The notes under the pieces: generated by a model
The model's input: only the letters and a program-made list of their open reading frames with translations
Told to the model about the DNA's origin: nothing
Database searches by the model: none
Program-made: the position numbers and the translations under genes
Assembly: GCF_020179755.1 (NCBI RefSeq)
Contig: NZ_JAIUCY010000005.1
Location: 248,001 to 312,000, forward strand
Origin: Herbaspirillum sp. alder98
GTDB taxonomy: Bacteria; Pseudomonadota; Gammaproteobacteria; Burkholderiales; Burkholderiaceae_D
Reading direction: 5' to 3'
DNA: 64,000 nt
Shown here: piece after piece, positions 1-8,104 of the stretch
How the letters are laid out: the number at the start of each line of letters is the position of its first letter
How positions within the stretch are numbered: position 1 is the stretch's first letter

Positions 1-325
1 GCACCCGATGCTCGTTCTGGGCATCCGAATACTCTTCCACGAAACGCTGCACCATCATGCGCAGGCGCGGCTCCGGCGCCAGGTTCAGTTGCTCGACTTC
101 GTCGACCAGCGCGCCCAGGCGTTCGATGTGGCCTTCGCAGATGTACATCAGCAACTGCACCTTGTCCGACACATAGTGATACAGCGCCGCCTTGGACAAG
201 CCGCATGCTTCTGCCACGCCGTTCATCGAGGTGCCGGCAAAACCATTGCGCGCGAACAGCGCCGCTGCCTGCTCGATGATGTGCTCGCGCTGATTGTCAA
301 ATCCTGCTGCACGCTTGCGTGGCAT
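1..325 (-). CDS. paaR: TetR-family regulator, probably PaaR (C-terminus outside window)
   Basis: The first 108 residues of a TetR-type repressor read leftwards off the window edge. The N-terminus starts MPRKRAAG, and a typical TetR helix-turn-helix follows at about residues 25-50 (GFAGTSMNGVAEACGLSKAA, then LYHYVSDK). The start at 325 has an AAGG ribosome site 9 bases upstream. An in-frame ATG at 334 is possible, but AAGG would then abut it. It is divergent from the paa operon, and a TetR-style palindrome lies between them. In Burkholderiales a TetR protein called PaaR represses phenylacetate genes and is released by phenylacetyl-CoA. The PaaR name is inferred from position and family. The ligand-binding half is not visible. 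Confidence 0.85.
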   Translation of the reverse strand, partial: MPRKRAAGFDNQREHIIEQAAALFARNGFAGTSMNGVAEACGLSKAALYHYVSDKVQLLMYICEGHIERLGALVDEVEQLNLAPEPRLRMMVQRFVEEYSDAQNEHRV

Positions 326-590
326 GGCGTTCATCCTTATGTTTTTTTGCAAAGCCGTGATTGTGCCGCAAATCAGGGGCCAATCGCGACATCGCCTGTG
401 CAGCGCCTATGAATCGCGCGCTAGCGCGAACCCGGCGTCCCGGCGTGCTGTGTTGTCGCTTGGATGCAAAAAATCTGGAATGACCGTCGTTGCCCTGCCA
501 GACCACTACTGCGCATTGCTACTGCACCTGCAAAATCATTCGCTGCCTTGACCTGATCGGTGCTCATGCACAAAAAAACTTCAAAACATT

Positions 591-612
591 ATTGACCGAC
601 CGGTCGGTTGAA
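591..612. promoter_or_regulatory. Probable PaaR operator (14-bp perfect palindrome)
   Basis: The sequence ACCGACCGGTCGGT at 595-608 is its own reverse complement and is flanked by AT-rich bases (ATTG on the left, TGAAAT on the right). ACCGACCGGTCGGT-type sites are classic targets of TetR-family repressors, and PaaR sites upstream of paa genes in Burkholderiales have this form. It lies 183 bases before paaY and 270 bases before paaR, so one site could control both directions. Binding by this PaaR is inferred. Confidence 0.75.
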
Positions 613-650
613 ATTATTATTCCCTAAAAACCGGCGTCAGGCAAATGGTT

Positions 651-677
651 TTTTCGGCATCCAGAGGATGCCGAAAA
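651..677 (+). other. Perfect hairpin in the paa leader
   Basis: TTTTCGGCAT (651-660) and ATGCCGAAAA (668-677) form a 10-bp perfect stem with a 7-base loop, CCAGAGG. It lies between the operator and the paaY start, so it would be in the 5' leader if transcription starts near the operator. Neither strand has a following T-tract, so it is not a standard terminator. The loop contains an AGAGG ribosome-site-like sequence. Its function is unknown. Confidence 0.5.
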
Positions 678-790
678 GCACCCCGACCAAGACAAGAAAA
701 GCCCGCCGAGCGCAGCGAAAGCCCCGCGTGGACTGTGACCATTGAAGCGCTACAGTCCGCCAGAGCAGCCACGCAACCAAGGAGACCGCA

Positions 791-1393
791 GTGCCGTGCT
801 ATTCGATAGAAGGTGTGATCCCGGTAGTGGACCCGAGCGCCTACGTGCATCCGACTGCCGTGCTGATCGGCGACGTCATCATCGGCCCCGATTGCTATAT
901 CGGCCCGGCCGCCTGCCTGCGTGGCGACTTCGGCCGCATCGTGCTGGAGCGCGGCGCCAACGTGCAGGACACCTGCGTGGTGCATGGCTTTCCCGCGCAC
1001 GACACGATCATTGAAGAGAACGGCCATATCGGCCATGGCGCCGTACTGCACAGCTGCATCGTGCGACGTGACGCCCTGGTGGGCATGAACGCGGTGGTGA
1101 TGGACGACGCCGAGGTAGGCGAACAGGCCATCGTGGCGGCCAGCGCATTCGTGCGCGCCGGCATGAAGATCGCCCCCCGTACGCTGGTGGCAGGCGTGCC
1201 GGCCAAGCAGATCCGTGAGCTCAGCGCGCAAGAGATCGCCTGGAAGCAGGAAGGCACCCGCACCTATCAAGACCTGACCCGGCGCTGCCTGAGCAGCATG
1301 CAGGAAGTGCAACCCCTGGCCGCCGTCGAAGCCGGGCGGCCGAAATTGGCGGCGCCCTTCGTCGAACCACTGATCGCGGCCAAGCAGGCCTAG
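791..1393 (+). CDS. paaY: Phenylacetate degradation protein PaaY (left-handed beta-helix thioesterase)
   Basis: The 200-residue protein has the gamma-carbonic-anhydrase-like hexapeptide-repeat fold. Repeats run from about residue 18 to 135, with metal-site features such as RGDFGRI, VHGFP and GHGAVLHSC (metal-binding His residues). PaaY is known as a thioesterase that removes dead-end CoA esters from the phenylacetate pathway. The start is GTG at 791, chosen because AAGGAGA sits 5 bases upstream; no better ATG exists. It is the first gene of the rightward paa operon, followed 93 bases later by paaA. The C-terminal 40 residues extend past the helix, as usual for PaaY. The family assignment is secure. 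Confidence 0.93.
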   Translation: MPCYSIEGVIPVVDPSAYVHPTAVLIGDVIIGPDCYIGPAACLRGDFGRIVLERGANVQDTCVVHGFPAHDTIIEENGHIGHGAVLHSCIVRRDALVGMNAVVMDDAEVGEQAIVAASAFVRAGMKIAPRTLVAGVPAKQIRELSAQEIAWKQEGTRTYQDLTRRCLSSMQEVQPLAAVEAGRPKLAAPFVEPLIAAKQA

Positions 1394-1486
1394 CAATACA
1401 ACAATCCCCGGTCGATGCCCATGGCAGGCCGGCCAGGTCGCGTGCCGCCGGCACGACCACCGAATCATTTCATGGAGGACAACACC

Positions 1487-2473
1487 ATGTACGCACAACT
1501 GGTAGAGACGGGCCTGAAGAAGGTCCAGGGCATGGAAGACATGAGCCCCGAAGAGCAGGCGTTCCAGGCCCGCATCGACGAGGGCGTCAAGATCGAACCC
1601 AAGGACTGGATGCCGGACGCCTATCGCAAGACGCTGGTACGCCAGATCTCGCAGCATGCCCACTCCGAGATCGTGGGCCAGTTGCCCGAGGCCAACTGGG
1701 TCACGCGGGCGCCGACGCTGCAGCGCAAGGCCGTGCTGCTGGCCAAGATCCAGGACGAGGCCGGCCACGGCCTGTACCTCTACAGCGCCGCCGAAACCCT
1801 GGGCGTGTCGCGCGACCAGTTGCTGGGCGACCTGCATTCGGGCAAGGCCAAGTATTCGAGCATCTTCAACTACCCCACCCTGTCGTGGGCCGACATGGGC
1901 GCCATCGGCTGGCTGGTGGATGGCTCGGCCATCATCAACCAGATTCCGCTGTGCCGCTGTTCGTACGGCCCCTACGCCCGCGCCATGGTGCGGGTGTGCA
2001 AGGAAGAATCGTTCCATGCGCGCCAGGGCTACGACATCATGATGGCGCTGTGCCGCGGCACGCCCGAGCAGAAGCAGATGGCGCAGGATGCGCTGAACCG
2101 CTGGTGGTGGCCGTCGCTGATGATGTTCGGGCCGTCCGACGCGGCCTCGGTCAACAGCGCGCAATCTGCGCAGTGGCGCATCAAGCTGTTTTCCAACGAT
2201 GAGCTGCGCCAGCGCATGGTCGACCAGACCGTGCCCCAGGCCGAATACCTGGGCCTGACGATTCCCGACCCCGAGCTCAGGTTCGATGAGGCGAGCGGCC
2301 ATTACCGGTTCGGCGCCATCGACTGGGATGAATTCAATAACGTATTGCGCGGCAACGGCCCCTGCAACCGCGAGCGCCTGCAGACCCGCAAGCAAGCCTA
2401 CGACGATGGCGAGTGGTTCCGCGACGCGTTGGTGGCGCACGCCGAGAAGAAGCAATCACGCCAGGCCGCCTGA
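1487..2473 (+). CDS. paaA: Phenylacetyl-CoA 1,2-epoxidase, catalytic subunit PaaA
   Basis: The 328-residue di-iron oxygenase subunit inserts one oxygen atom into the aromatic ring of phenylacetyl-CoA. Di-iron ligands are visible as EAGH at 91-94 and EESFH at 173-177, with another helix carrying HAHSE near 57-61. The length matches E. coli PaaA (309) with small additions. The start at 1487 follows GGAGG at 1474-1478 by 8 bases. An upstream in-frame ATG at 1472 overlaps that ribosome site and is less likely. PaaA pairs structurally with PaaC and receives electrons from PaaE, encoded downstream. Confidence 0.97.
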   Translation: MYAQLVETGLKKVQGMEDMSPEEQAFQARIDEGVKIEPKDWMPDAYRKTLVRQISQHAHSEIVGQLPEANWVTRAPTLQRKAVLLAKIQDEAGHGLYLYSAAETLGVSRDQLLGDLHSGKAKYSSIFNYPTLSWADMGAIGWLVDGSAIINQIPLCRCSYGPYARAMVRVCKEESFHARQGYDIMMALCRGTPEQKQMAQDALNRWWWPSLMMFGPSDAASVNSAQSAQWRIKLFSNDELRQRMVDQTVPQAEYLGLTIPDPELRFDEASGHYRFGAIDWDEFNNVLRGNGPCNRERLQTRKQAYDDGEWFRDALVAHAEKKQSRQAA

Positions 2474-2517
2474 GGCCTGACGGATCCAAGAACAAATCGC
2501 CAGACAAGGAAGAGATG

Positions 2518-2802
2518 ATGAGTAAAGAATGGCCCCTGTGGGAAGTGTTCATCCGCAGCCAGCATGGCCTGGCACACAAGCACGTCGGCAGCCTGCACGC
2601 CCCTGACGGCGAGATGGCGATCAACAATGCGCGCGATGTCTATACCCGCCGCAACGAAGGCGTGGGTATCTGGGTGGTGCGCGCGGCCGACATCGTCTCG
2701 AGCAGCCCGGGCGACAAGAGCGCCCTGTTCGAGCCGGCCAACAACAAGGTGTACCGCCACCCGACCTTCTTCCCGATGCCGGAAGAAGTGAAGAACCTGT
2801 AA
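2518..2802 (+). CDS. paaB: Phenylacetyl-CoA epoxidase subunit PaaB
   Basis: The 94-residue protein opens with SKEWPLWEVFIRSQHGLAHK, the PaaB signature, and ends HPTFFPMPEEVKNL. PaaB has no catalytic metal; it bridges PaaAC heterodimers in the complex. Two adjacent ATG codons (2515 and 2518) follow AAGGAAGAG. I chose 2518 for its 7-base spacing from AGGA; 2515 adds one Met. The stop codon TAA at 2800-2802 overlaps a possible early ATG of paaC, so translation may be coupled. Confidence 0.96.
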   Translation: MSKEWPLWEVFIRSQHGLAHKHVGSLHAPDGEMAINNARDVYTRRNEGVGIWVVRAADIVSSSPGDKSALFEPANNKVYRHPTFFPMPEEVKNL

Positions 2803-2822
2803 TGCCCATCACGGAGAACGGC

Positions 2823-3575
2823 ATGTCGGATAAAGCTCAATACGTGCGTCGCCTGGGCGACAACGCCCTGATCCTGTCGCAGCGCCTGTCGGAATGGTGC
2901 GGTAAGGGTCCGGCGCTGGAAGAAGACATGGCGCTGACCAATGTCGCGCTGGACCTGATCGGCCAGGCCCGCATGTGGCTCAGCTACGCCGGTGAACTGG
3001 AAGGAGAAGGACGCACCGAAGACCAGTTGGCCTACCTGCGTGACGCCCATCAGTTCAGCAACCTGCTGCTGGTGGAACAACCCAACGGCAACTATGCCGA
3101 CACGGTGGCGCGCCAGTTCTTCTTCGATACCTGGCATTACTTCTTGCTGGAAGCGCTGACCCGCGCCAACGACGCCCGCATCGCCGAGATCGCCGGCAAG
3201 TCGATCAAGGAAGTGACCTATCACGTGCGCCGCAGCGCCGACCTGGTGGTGCGCCTGGGCGATGGCACCGAGCTGTCGCAGCGCCGCATGCAACAAGCCA
3301 TCGACCGGCTGTGGATGTACACCGGCGAGATGTTTGCCGTCGATGCCGTCGAGCAGACCGTGATCGACGCCGGTGACGCGCCGTCATCGGACGAATTGCG
3401 CGGCAAGTGGCTCGCGCATGTGGCTGAAGTGTTGAGCGAAGCGACCCTGCAGATGCCCTCGCCCGAGGCCTGGATGCAAAGCGGCGGCAAGCAGGGCCGG
3501 CACAGCGAACACCTGGGTTACCTGCTGGCGGAAATGCAGTTCCTGCAACGCGCCTATCCGGGAGCGACCTGGTGA
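2823..3575 (+). CDS. paaC: Phenylacetyl-CoA epoxidase structural subunit PaaC
   Basis: The 250-residue PaaC is a ferritin-like helical protein related to PaaA that has lost catalytic metal binding. It stabilises PaaA and helps form the CoA-substrate pocket. Recognisable stretches are LGDNALILSQRLSEWCGKGP near the N-terminus and DTWHYFLLEAL mid-protein. The start at 2823 has GGAG at 2813-2816. The alternative ATG at 2802 overlaps the paaB stop and has no good ribosome site. The C-terminus ends GATW, and the stop overlaps the GTG start of paaD. Confidence 0.95.
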   Translation: MSDKAQYVRRLGDNALILSQRLSEWCGKGPALEEDMALTNVALDLIGQARMWLSYAGELEGEGRTEDQLAYLRDAHQFSNLLLVEQPNGNYADTVARQFFFDTWHYFLLEALTRANDARIAEIAGKSIKEVTYHVRRSADLVVRLGDGTELSQRRMQQAIDRLWMYTGEMFAVDAVEQTVIDAGDAPSSDELRGKWLAHVAEVLSEATLQMPSPEAWMQSGGKQGRHSEHLGYLLAEMQFLQRAYPGATW

Positions 3576-4111
3576 ACGCCAGCGCCCTGCCACTGGCTGA
3601 ACCGTCACTGCGCGCACGGATATGGCAATGGCTGGAACAGGTTCCGGACCCTGAGATCCCGGTGATCTCGGTGGTTGATCTCGGCATCGTGCGCGATGTC
3701 GAGCTCGCCGAGAACGCCGATGGCCAGGCGCAATGCACCATCGTCATCACCCCGACCTATTCGGGCTGCCCGGCCATGAGCGTCATTGCCAGCGATATCG
3801 TGGCGGTGCTCGGCCAGCATGGCGTGCAGCAGGTAGAAATCCGCACGCAACTGGCGCCGGCCTGGAGCACCGACTGGATGAGCGAACACGGCAAGTCGCA
3901 ACTGAAGGGCTACGGCATTGCGCCACCGGCGCAGCAGGTGATCGACATCAGCGGCATCAGCCGCCGTGGCATGCGGGCGGCGCAAGTCGATTGCCCGCAC
4001 TGCGGCTCGCACAATACGTCGCTGATCAGCCAGTTCGGATCGACCTCCTGCAAGTCGCTCTACCAGTGCCGGGATTGCAAGGAACCGTTCGATTATTTCA
4101 AGGCGCACTGA
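3572..4111 (+). CDS. paaD: Phenylacetate pathway protein PaaD (MIP18/SufT-type domain plus zinc ribbon)
   Basis: The 179-residue protein has an N-terminal MIP18 (DUF59) domain, with PDPEIPVISVVDLGIVRDVE at about 25-44 and the SGCPAM motif near 64-69. A C-terminal zinc ribbon (CPHCGS, then CRDCKEPFDYFK) follows. PaaD is needed for epoxidase activity in vivo, probably in Fe-S cluster maturation of PaaE. It starts with GTG at 3572, overlapping the paaC stop by four bases, with GGAG upstream at 3561-3564. That arrangement supports coupled translation. Confidence 0.95.
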   Translation: MNASALPLAEPSLRARIWQWLEQVPDPEIPVISVVDLGIVRDVELAENADGQAQCTIVITPTYSGCPAMSVIASDIVAVLGQHGVQQVEIRTQLAPAWSTDWMSEHGKSQLKGYGIAPPAQQVIDISGISRRGMRAAQVDCPHCGSHNTSLISQFGSTSCKSLYQCRDCKEPFDYFKAH

Positions 4112-4143
4112 CCGTCGCCAATCGACTAAAAAGAATCGACATC

Positions 4144-5217
4144 ATGAGCAAATTCTATCCACTGACCATCGCCAGCGTGAAGAACGAGACGCGCGACACC
4201 ATCGTCGTCTCGTTCGACGTGCCGGATGACCTCAAGCAGACCTTCCAGTACCAGCAGGGCCAGCACCTGACCTTGCGCTCCGACGTCGATGGCGAAGACC
4301 TGCGTCGCTCCTACTCGATCTGTTCGGCGGTGCAGGACCGGCAACTGCGGGTCGCCATCAAGCGCACCCAGGGCGGCGTGTTCTCGACCTGGGCCAACGA
4401 GACCCTGAAAGCCGGCCACAGCATCCAGGTGATGCCGCCGATGGGGCACTTCAACCTGCCGCTGGACGCCGACAACCACAAGCATTACCTGGCCTTCGCC
4501 GCCGGCAGCGGCATCACGCCGATGCTGTCGATCATCAAGACCACGCTGCAGAGCGAGCCGCACAGCCGCTTCACGCTGGTGTATGGCAATCGCGCCTCGT
4601 CCTCGGTGATCTTCAAGGAAGAACTGACCGACCTCAAGGACACCTACCTGGAACGGCTCAACGTGGTCTACGTGATGAGTCGCGAGCAGCAGGACGTGGA
4701 ACTGTTCAACGGCCGCATCACCCGCGAGAAGTGCGACCAGTTCTTTGCCAAGTGGATCGACCTGGACAACATCGACGCCGCCTTCCTGTGCGGACCGGAA
4801 GAGATGCTGCACGCGGCGTCGGCATCGCTGCAGGCGCATGGCCTGGACAAGTCCAACATCAAGATGGAACTGTTCGCCGCCAGCACGCCCAAGCACAAGG
4901 CCCAGGCGGCACGCCCGGTAGTGGGCAAGCAGGAATGCGAAGTGACGGTGGTGGTGGACGGCTATCACACCGTCTTCACCATGGAAAAGGAAAAGGAATC
5001 GCTGCTCGATGCCGGCCTGCGCCATGGCATCGACATGCGTTATTCGTGCAAGGGTGGCGTGTGCGCCACCTGCCGCTGCAAGGTGGTCGATGGCAAGGTC
5101 GACATGGACGCCAACTACTGCCTCGAAGACTATGAGATCGCGCGCGGCTTCGTACTGTCGTGCCAGAGCTTCCCGGTCACCGACAAGCTGCTGCTGGATT
5201 TCGACCAGGACACCTGA
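4144..5217 (+). CDS. paaE: Phenylacetyl-CoA epoxidase reductase PaaE
   Basis: The 357-residue reductase passes electrons from NADPH through FAD and a 2Fe-2S cluster to PaaA. The FNR-type flavin motif is RRSYS at about 54-58 and the nucleotide-binding motif is GSGITP at 121-126. The C-terminal plant-type ferredoxin domain has four ligands, Cys302, Cys307, Cys310 and Cys340 (spacing C-x4-C-x2-C-x29-C). The start at 4144 is the first ATG after the paaD stop, 32 bases downstream. The ribosome site is weak (AAAAAGA), so coupling to paaD is possible. Confidence 0.97.
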   Translation: MSKFYPLTIASVKNETRDTIVVSFDVPDDLKQTFQYQQGQHLTLRSDVDGEDLRRSYSICSAVQDRQLRVAIKRTQGGVFSTWANETLKAGHSIQVMPPMGHFNLPLDADNHKHYLAFAAGSGITPMLSIIKTTLQSEPHSRFTLVYGNRASSSVIFKEELTDLKDTYLERLNVVYVMSREQQDVELFNGRITREKCDQFFAKWIDLDNIDAAFLCGPEEMLHAASASLQAHGLDKSNIKMELFAASTPKHKAQAARPVVGKQECEVTVVVDGYHTVFTMEKEKESLLDAGLRHGIDMRYSCKGGVCATCRCKVVDGKVDMDANYCLEDYEIARGFVLSCQSFPVTDKLLLDFDQDT

Positions 5218-5269
5218 GCGGGCGCCCCAGCCGCCGGCAGCGCCCTCGACCACTCTCACCGCCTACGCC

Positions 5270-6061
5270 ATGACCTACGAATCGATCCTCTTTGAAAATA
5301 CCGACGGCGTGGCCGTCATCACCCTCAACCGTCCCGACAAGCTCAACAGCTTCACGGTGGCGATGCATCTCGAAGTGCGCGACGCGCTCGAACAGGTCAA
5401 GGCCGATAGCAGCGTGCGGGTGCTGTTGCTGACCGGCGCCGGACGCGGTTTCTGCGCCGGCCAGGACTTGTCGGACCGGGCCGTCAAGCCGGGCGACGAC
5501 GCCGTCGACCTGGGTGAATCGATCGAAAAATATTATGGCCCGCTGGTGAAGACCCTGCGTGCGCTGCCGTTTCCGGTGATCTGCGCGGTCAACGGCGTGG
5601 CCGCCGGCGCCGGCGCCAACATTCCGCTGGCGTGCGACATCGTGCTGGCGGCGCGTTCGGCCTCGTTCGTCGAAGTGTTCTGCAAGCTGGGACTGATTCC
5701 CGACACCGGGGGCACTTACTTCCTGCCACGCCTGCTGGGCACCGCGCGAGCGATGGGCATGGCGCTGCTGGGCGACAAGATCAGTGCCGAGCAGGCCGAG
5801 CAATGGGGCCTGATCTGGAAATGCATCGACGACGACAAGCTGCAGGAACAGGCACGCGCCATGGCGCAGCATTTTGCCAAGGCGCCGACCAAGGGATTGG
5901 CGCACACCAAGGCCGCGCTCTATCAAAGCCCGGCAAATACGCTCGAGCAACAGCTGGACCTGGAACGCGACAGCATGCGCGCCCTGGGCGCCAGCCGCGA
6001 TTATCGCGAAGGCGTGGCCGCCTTCCTCGAAAAACGGCCACCGCAATTCACCGGGCAATGA
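5270..6061 (+). CDS. paaG: Ring-1,2-epoxyphenylacetyl-CoA isomerase PaaG
   Basis: The 263-residue crotonase-fold enzyme opens MTYESILFEN. It contains the oxyanion-hole loops GRGFCAGQDLSDR (about residues 60-72) and NGVAAGAGANIPLACD, followed by GLIPDTGGTYFLPRL. PaaG turns the unstable ring epoxide into an oxepin, and the FCAGQDLS form separates it from the hydratase PaaF. The start at 5270 is the only sensible ATG. There is no clear ribosome site in the 52-base gap after paaE, which is unusual in this operon. The stop overlaps paaH by four bases. Confidence 0.95.
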   Translation: MTYESILFENTDGVAVITLNRPDKLNSFTVAMHLEVRDALEQVKADSSVRVLLLTGAGRGFCAGQDLSDRAVKPGDDAVDLGESIEKYYGPLVKTLRALPFPVICAVNGVAAGAGANIPLACDIVLAARSASFVEVFCKLGLIPDTGGTYFLPRLLGTARAMGMALLGDKISAEQAEQWGLIWKCIDDDKLQEQARAMAQHFAKAPTKGLAHTKAALYQSPANTLEQQLDLERDSMRALGASRDYREGVAAFLEKRPPQFTGQ

Positions 6062-7590
6062 ACATGAGCCAATTCACTAACACCTTGCCCACCACCGCCC
6101 GCATCGCCGTCATCGGCAGCGGCACCATGGGCGCCGGGATTGCCCAGGTGGCCGCCGCCGCCGGTCACACCGTACAACTGTTCGACAACCGTCCGGCAGC
6201 GGTCGATCGCGCCATCACCGAGATCGCCGGCATGTTCGACAAGCTGGCCGCCAAGGGCAAGATGACGGCCCAGGCCGCCAGCGACGCCAGCGCCCGACTG
6301 CAGCCTGCCAGCCGGCTGGAAGACCTGGCCGGCGCGGCGCTGGTGGTCGAGGCCATCGTCGAGAACCTGGACGTCAAGCGCGCGCTGTTCTCGCAACTGG
6401 AAGGCATCGTCGACGACGACTGCATCCTGGCCAGCAATACTTCGTCGATCTCGATCACCAGCATCGGCGCCGCATTGCGCCTGCCGCAGCGACTGGTGGG
6501 TATGCATTTCTTCAATCCGGTGCCGTTGATGGCGCTGGTCGAAATCATCAGCGGCCTGGCCACCGATGCGACGCTGGCGCAGCGCCTGGCCGACACCGCC
6601 AGCGCCTGGGGCAAGAACCCGGTGCACACCAAGTCGACGCCGGGCTTCATCGTCAACCGGGTGGCCCGTCCCTACTATGCCGAGGCGCTGCGCCTGCTCA
6701 ATGAACAGGCGGCCACCCCGGCCACCATCGATGCCGTGCTGCGCGAGGCCGGCGGCTTTCGCATGGGGCCGTTCGAGTTGATGGACCTGATCGGGCACGA
6801 CGTCAACTTTGCGGTGACGCAATCGGTGTTCCAGGCCTACTTCACGGACCCGCGCTTTACGCCCTCGCTGATCCAGCAGGAACTGGTCAATGCCGGTTTC
6901 CTGGGACGCAAGAGTGGACGCGGTTTCTATCGTTACGACGGCAGCGCCAGCGTGCCCGATGCCGACGCCGAAGCGGCGCGCCCGGCCGCACGCGAACAGG
7001 CACAACTGTTTGGCGACCACGCGCTGGTCAGGACCCTGGCCGAGCGCACAGGACTGGCGCCGCAAACGGCCAGCGAAGATGGCTTGCTGGCCCAGGTGGG
7101 CGAGGCCCGCCTGTACCTGACCGATGGCCGCAGCGCCACCCGGCGCGCGCAGGACGATGGCCAGCGGGACATCGTGCTGGTCGACCTGGCACTCGACTAT
7201 GGCAGCGCCCGGCGGCTTGCCGTGGCGCGTGCGGATCAATGCAGCGATAGCGCATTCGACGCCATCGTGGCCCTGTTGCAGCAAGCCGCTTATGTCGTCA
7301 CGCGCATCGATGACATCCCCGGGCTGGCCGTCATGCGTACCGTGGCCATGCTGGCCAATGAGGCAGCCGACACGGTCCATCAAGGCGTGTGCAGCCTGGC
7401 CGATGTCGACATGGCGATGCAGAAGGGCGTCAACTATCCGCGCGGGCCGCTGGCCTGGGCCGACGCCATCGGCGTGGCCACCGTCGCCACGGTACTGACC
7501 CATCTCAGCACGACTTATGGCGAAGACCGTTATCGGGTCTCGCCCCTGATCCAACGCCTCACCGCCAGCGGGAGAAATTTTCATGGCTGA
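6058..7590 (+). CDS. paaH: 3-hydroxyadipyl-CoA dehydrogenase PaaH
   Basis: The 510-residue NAD-dependent 3-hydroxyacyl-CoA dehydrogenase has a Rossmann GSGTMG at 20-25 and the active-site region GMHFFNPVPLM. Two C-terminal 3HCDH domains follow, as usual for the roughly 500-residue PaaH form. It oxidises 3-hydroxyadipyl-CoA to 3-oxoadipyl-CoA late in phenylacetate breakdown. The start at 6058 overlaps the paaG stop as ATGA; a second Met lies two codons later. The end overlaps paaI by 8 bases. The family is certain and the pathway role comes from context. Confidence 0.95.
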   Translation: MNMSQFTNTLPTTARIAVIGSGTMGAGIAQVAAAAGHTVQLFDNRPAAVDRAITEIAGMFDKLAAKGKMTAQAASDASARLQPASRLEDLAGAALVVEAIVENLDVKRALFSQLEGIVDDDCILASNTSSISITSIGAALRLPQRLVGMHFFNPVPLMALVEIISGLATDATLAQRLADTASAWGKNPVHTKSTPGFIVNRVARPYYAEALRLLNEQAATPATIDAVLREAGGFRMGPFELMDLIGHDVNFAVTQSVFQAYFTDPRFTPSLIQQELVNAGFLGRKSGRGFYRYDGSASVPDADAEAARPAAREQAQLFGDHALVRTLAERTGLAPQTASEDGLLAQVGEARLYLTDGRSATRRAQDDGQRDIVLVDLALDYGSARRLAVARADQCSDSAFDAIVALLQQAAYVVTRIDDIPGLAVMRTVAMLANEAADTVHQGVCSLADVDMAMQKGVNYPRGPLAWADAIGVATVATVLTHLSTTYGEDRYRVSPLIQRLTASGRNFHG

Positions 7591-8056
7591 TATCGCGACA
7601 CCGCAACTGCAGGAACCCACACCCGAGCAGGCCCAGGCACTGGCCGACGCCGCCGCGCAGGCAATGTATTCACGCGACAACGCCACCCAGTCGCTGGGCA
7701 TGAAGATCCATCAGGTCAAGCCCGGCTATGCGCGGCTGTCGATGCTGGTGCGCAGCGACATGCTCAACGGCCACTCGACCTGCCACGGCGGCTTCATCTT
7801 TACCCTCGCCGACAGCGCCTTTGCGTTCTCGTGCAACAGCCGCAACCTCAACACGGTGGCATCCGGCTGCAGCATCGAATACGTCGCGCCGGCCTTCGCC
7901 AACGACGTGCTGACCGCCGAAGCGCAAGAGCAGGCGCTGGCGGGCCGCACCGGCGTCTACGACATCACCGTGAGCAACCAGGACGGCAAGAAGATCGCCC
8001 TGTTTCGCGGCAAGTCGTATCGCATCAAGGGCGAAGTCGTCGCAGGGGCCAGTTAG
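7583..8056 (+). CDS. paaI: Hydroxyphenylacetyl-CoA thioesterase PaaI
   Basis: The 157-residue single hot-dog-fold thioesterase has the active-site helix GHSTCHGGFIFTLADSAFAF at about 62-81, including the catalytic Asp of the family. PaaI hydrolyses ring-hydroxylated phenylacetyl-CoA and similar side products, protecting the CoA pool. The start at 7583 lies inside the last codons of paaH (8-base overlap) and has GGGAGA upstream within paaH. A 48-base gap separates it from paaK. Confidence 0.94.
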   Translation: MADIATPQLQEPTPEQAQALADAAAQAMYSRDNATQSLGMKIHQVKPGYARLSMLVRSDMLNGHSTCHGGFIFTLADSAFAFSCNSRNLNTVASGCSIEYVAPAFANDVLTAEAQEQALAGRTGVYDITVSNQDGKKIALFRGKSYRIKGEVVAGAS

Positions 8057-8104
8057 AGATCAAGCGTCAGCACACAGAACAAGCAATTCAAATTGGAGAC
8101 CATC

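Larger units (their letters stand above)
326..790. other. Intergenic regulatory region between paaR and the paa operon
   Basis: This 465-base stretch has no convincing gene; the open frames in it are short and lack ribosome sites. It holds the palindromic operator (595-608), a perfect 10-bp hairpin (651-677) and, next to paaY, the ribosome site AAGGAGA at 779-785. The divergent promoters for paaR and paaY must lie here. AT-rich sequence around 611-630 just right of the operator is a plausible paa promoter area, but I could not assign -35 and -10 boxes with confidence. Confidence 0.6.

Noticed and set aside
617..2455. Leftward open frame of about 600 codons opposite paaY and paaA
   Set aside because: It runs against two clearly conserved paa genes, has shadow-type composition and no plausible domain.
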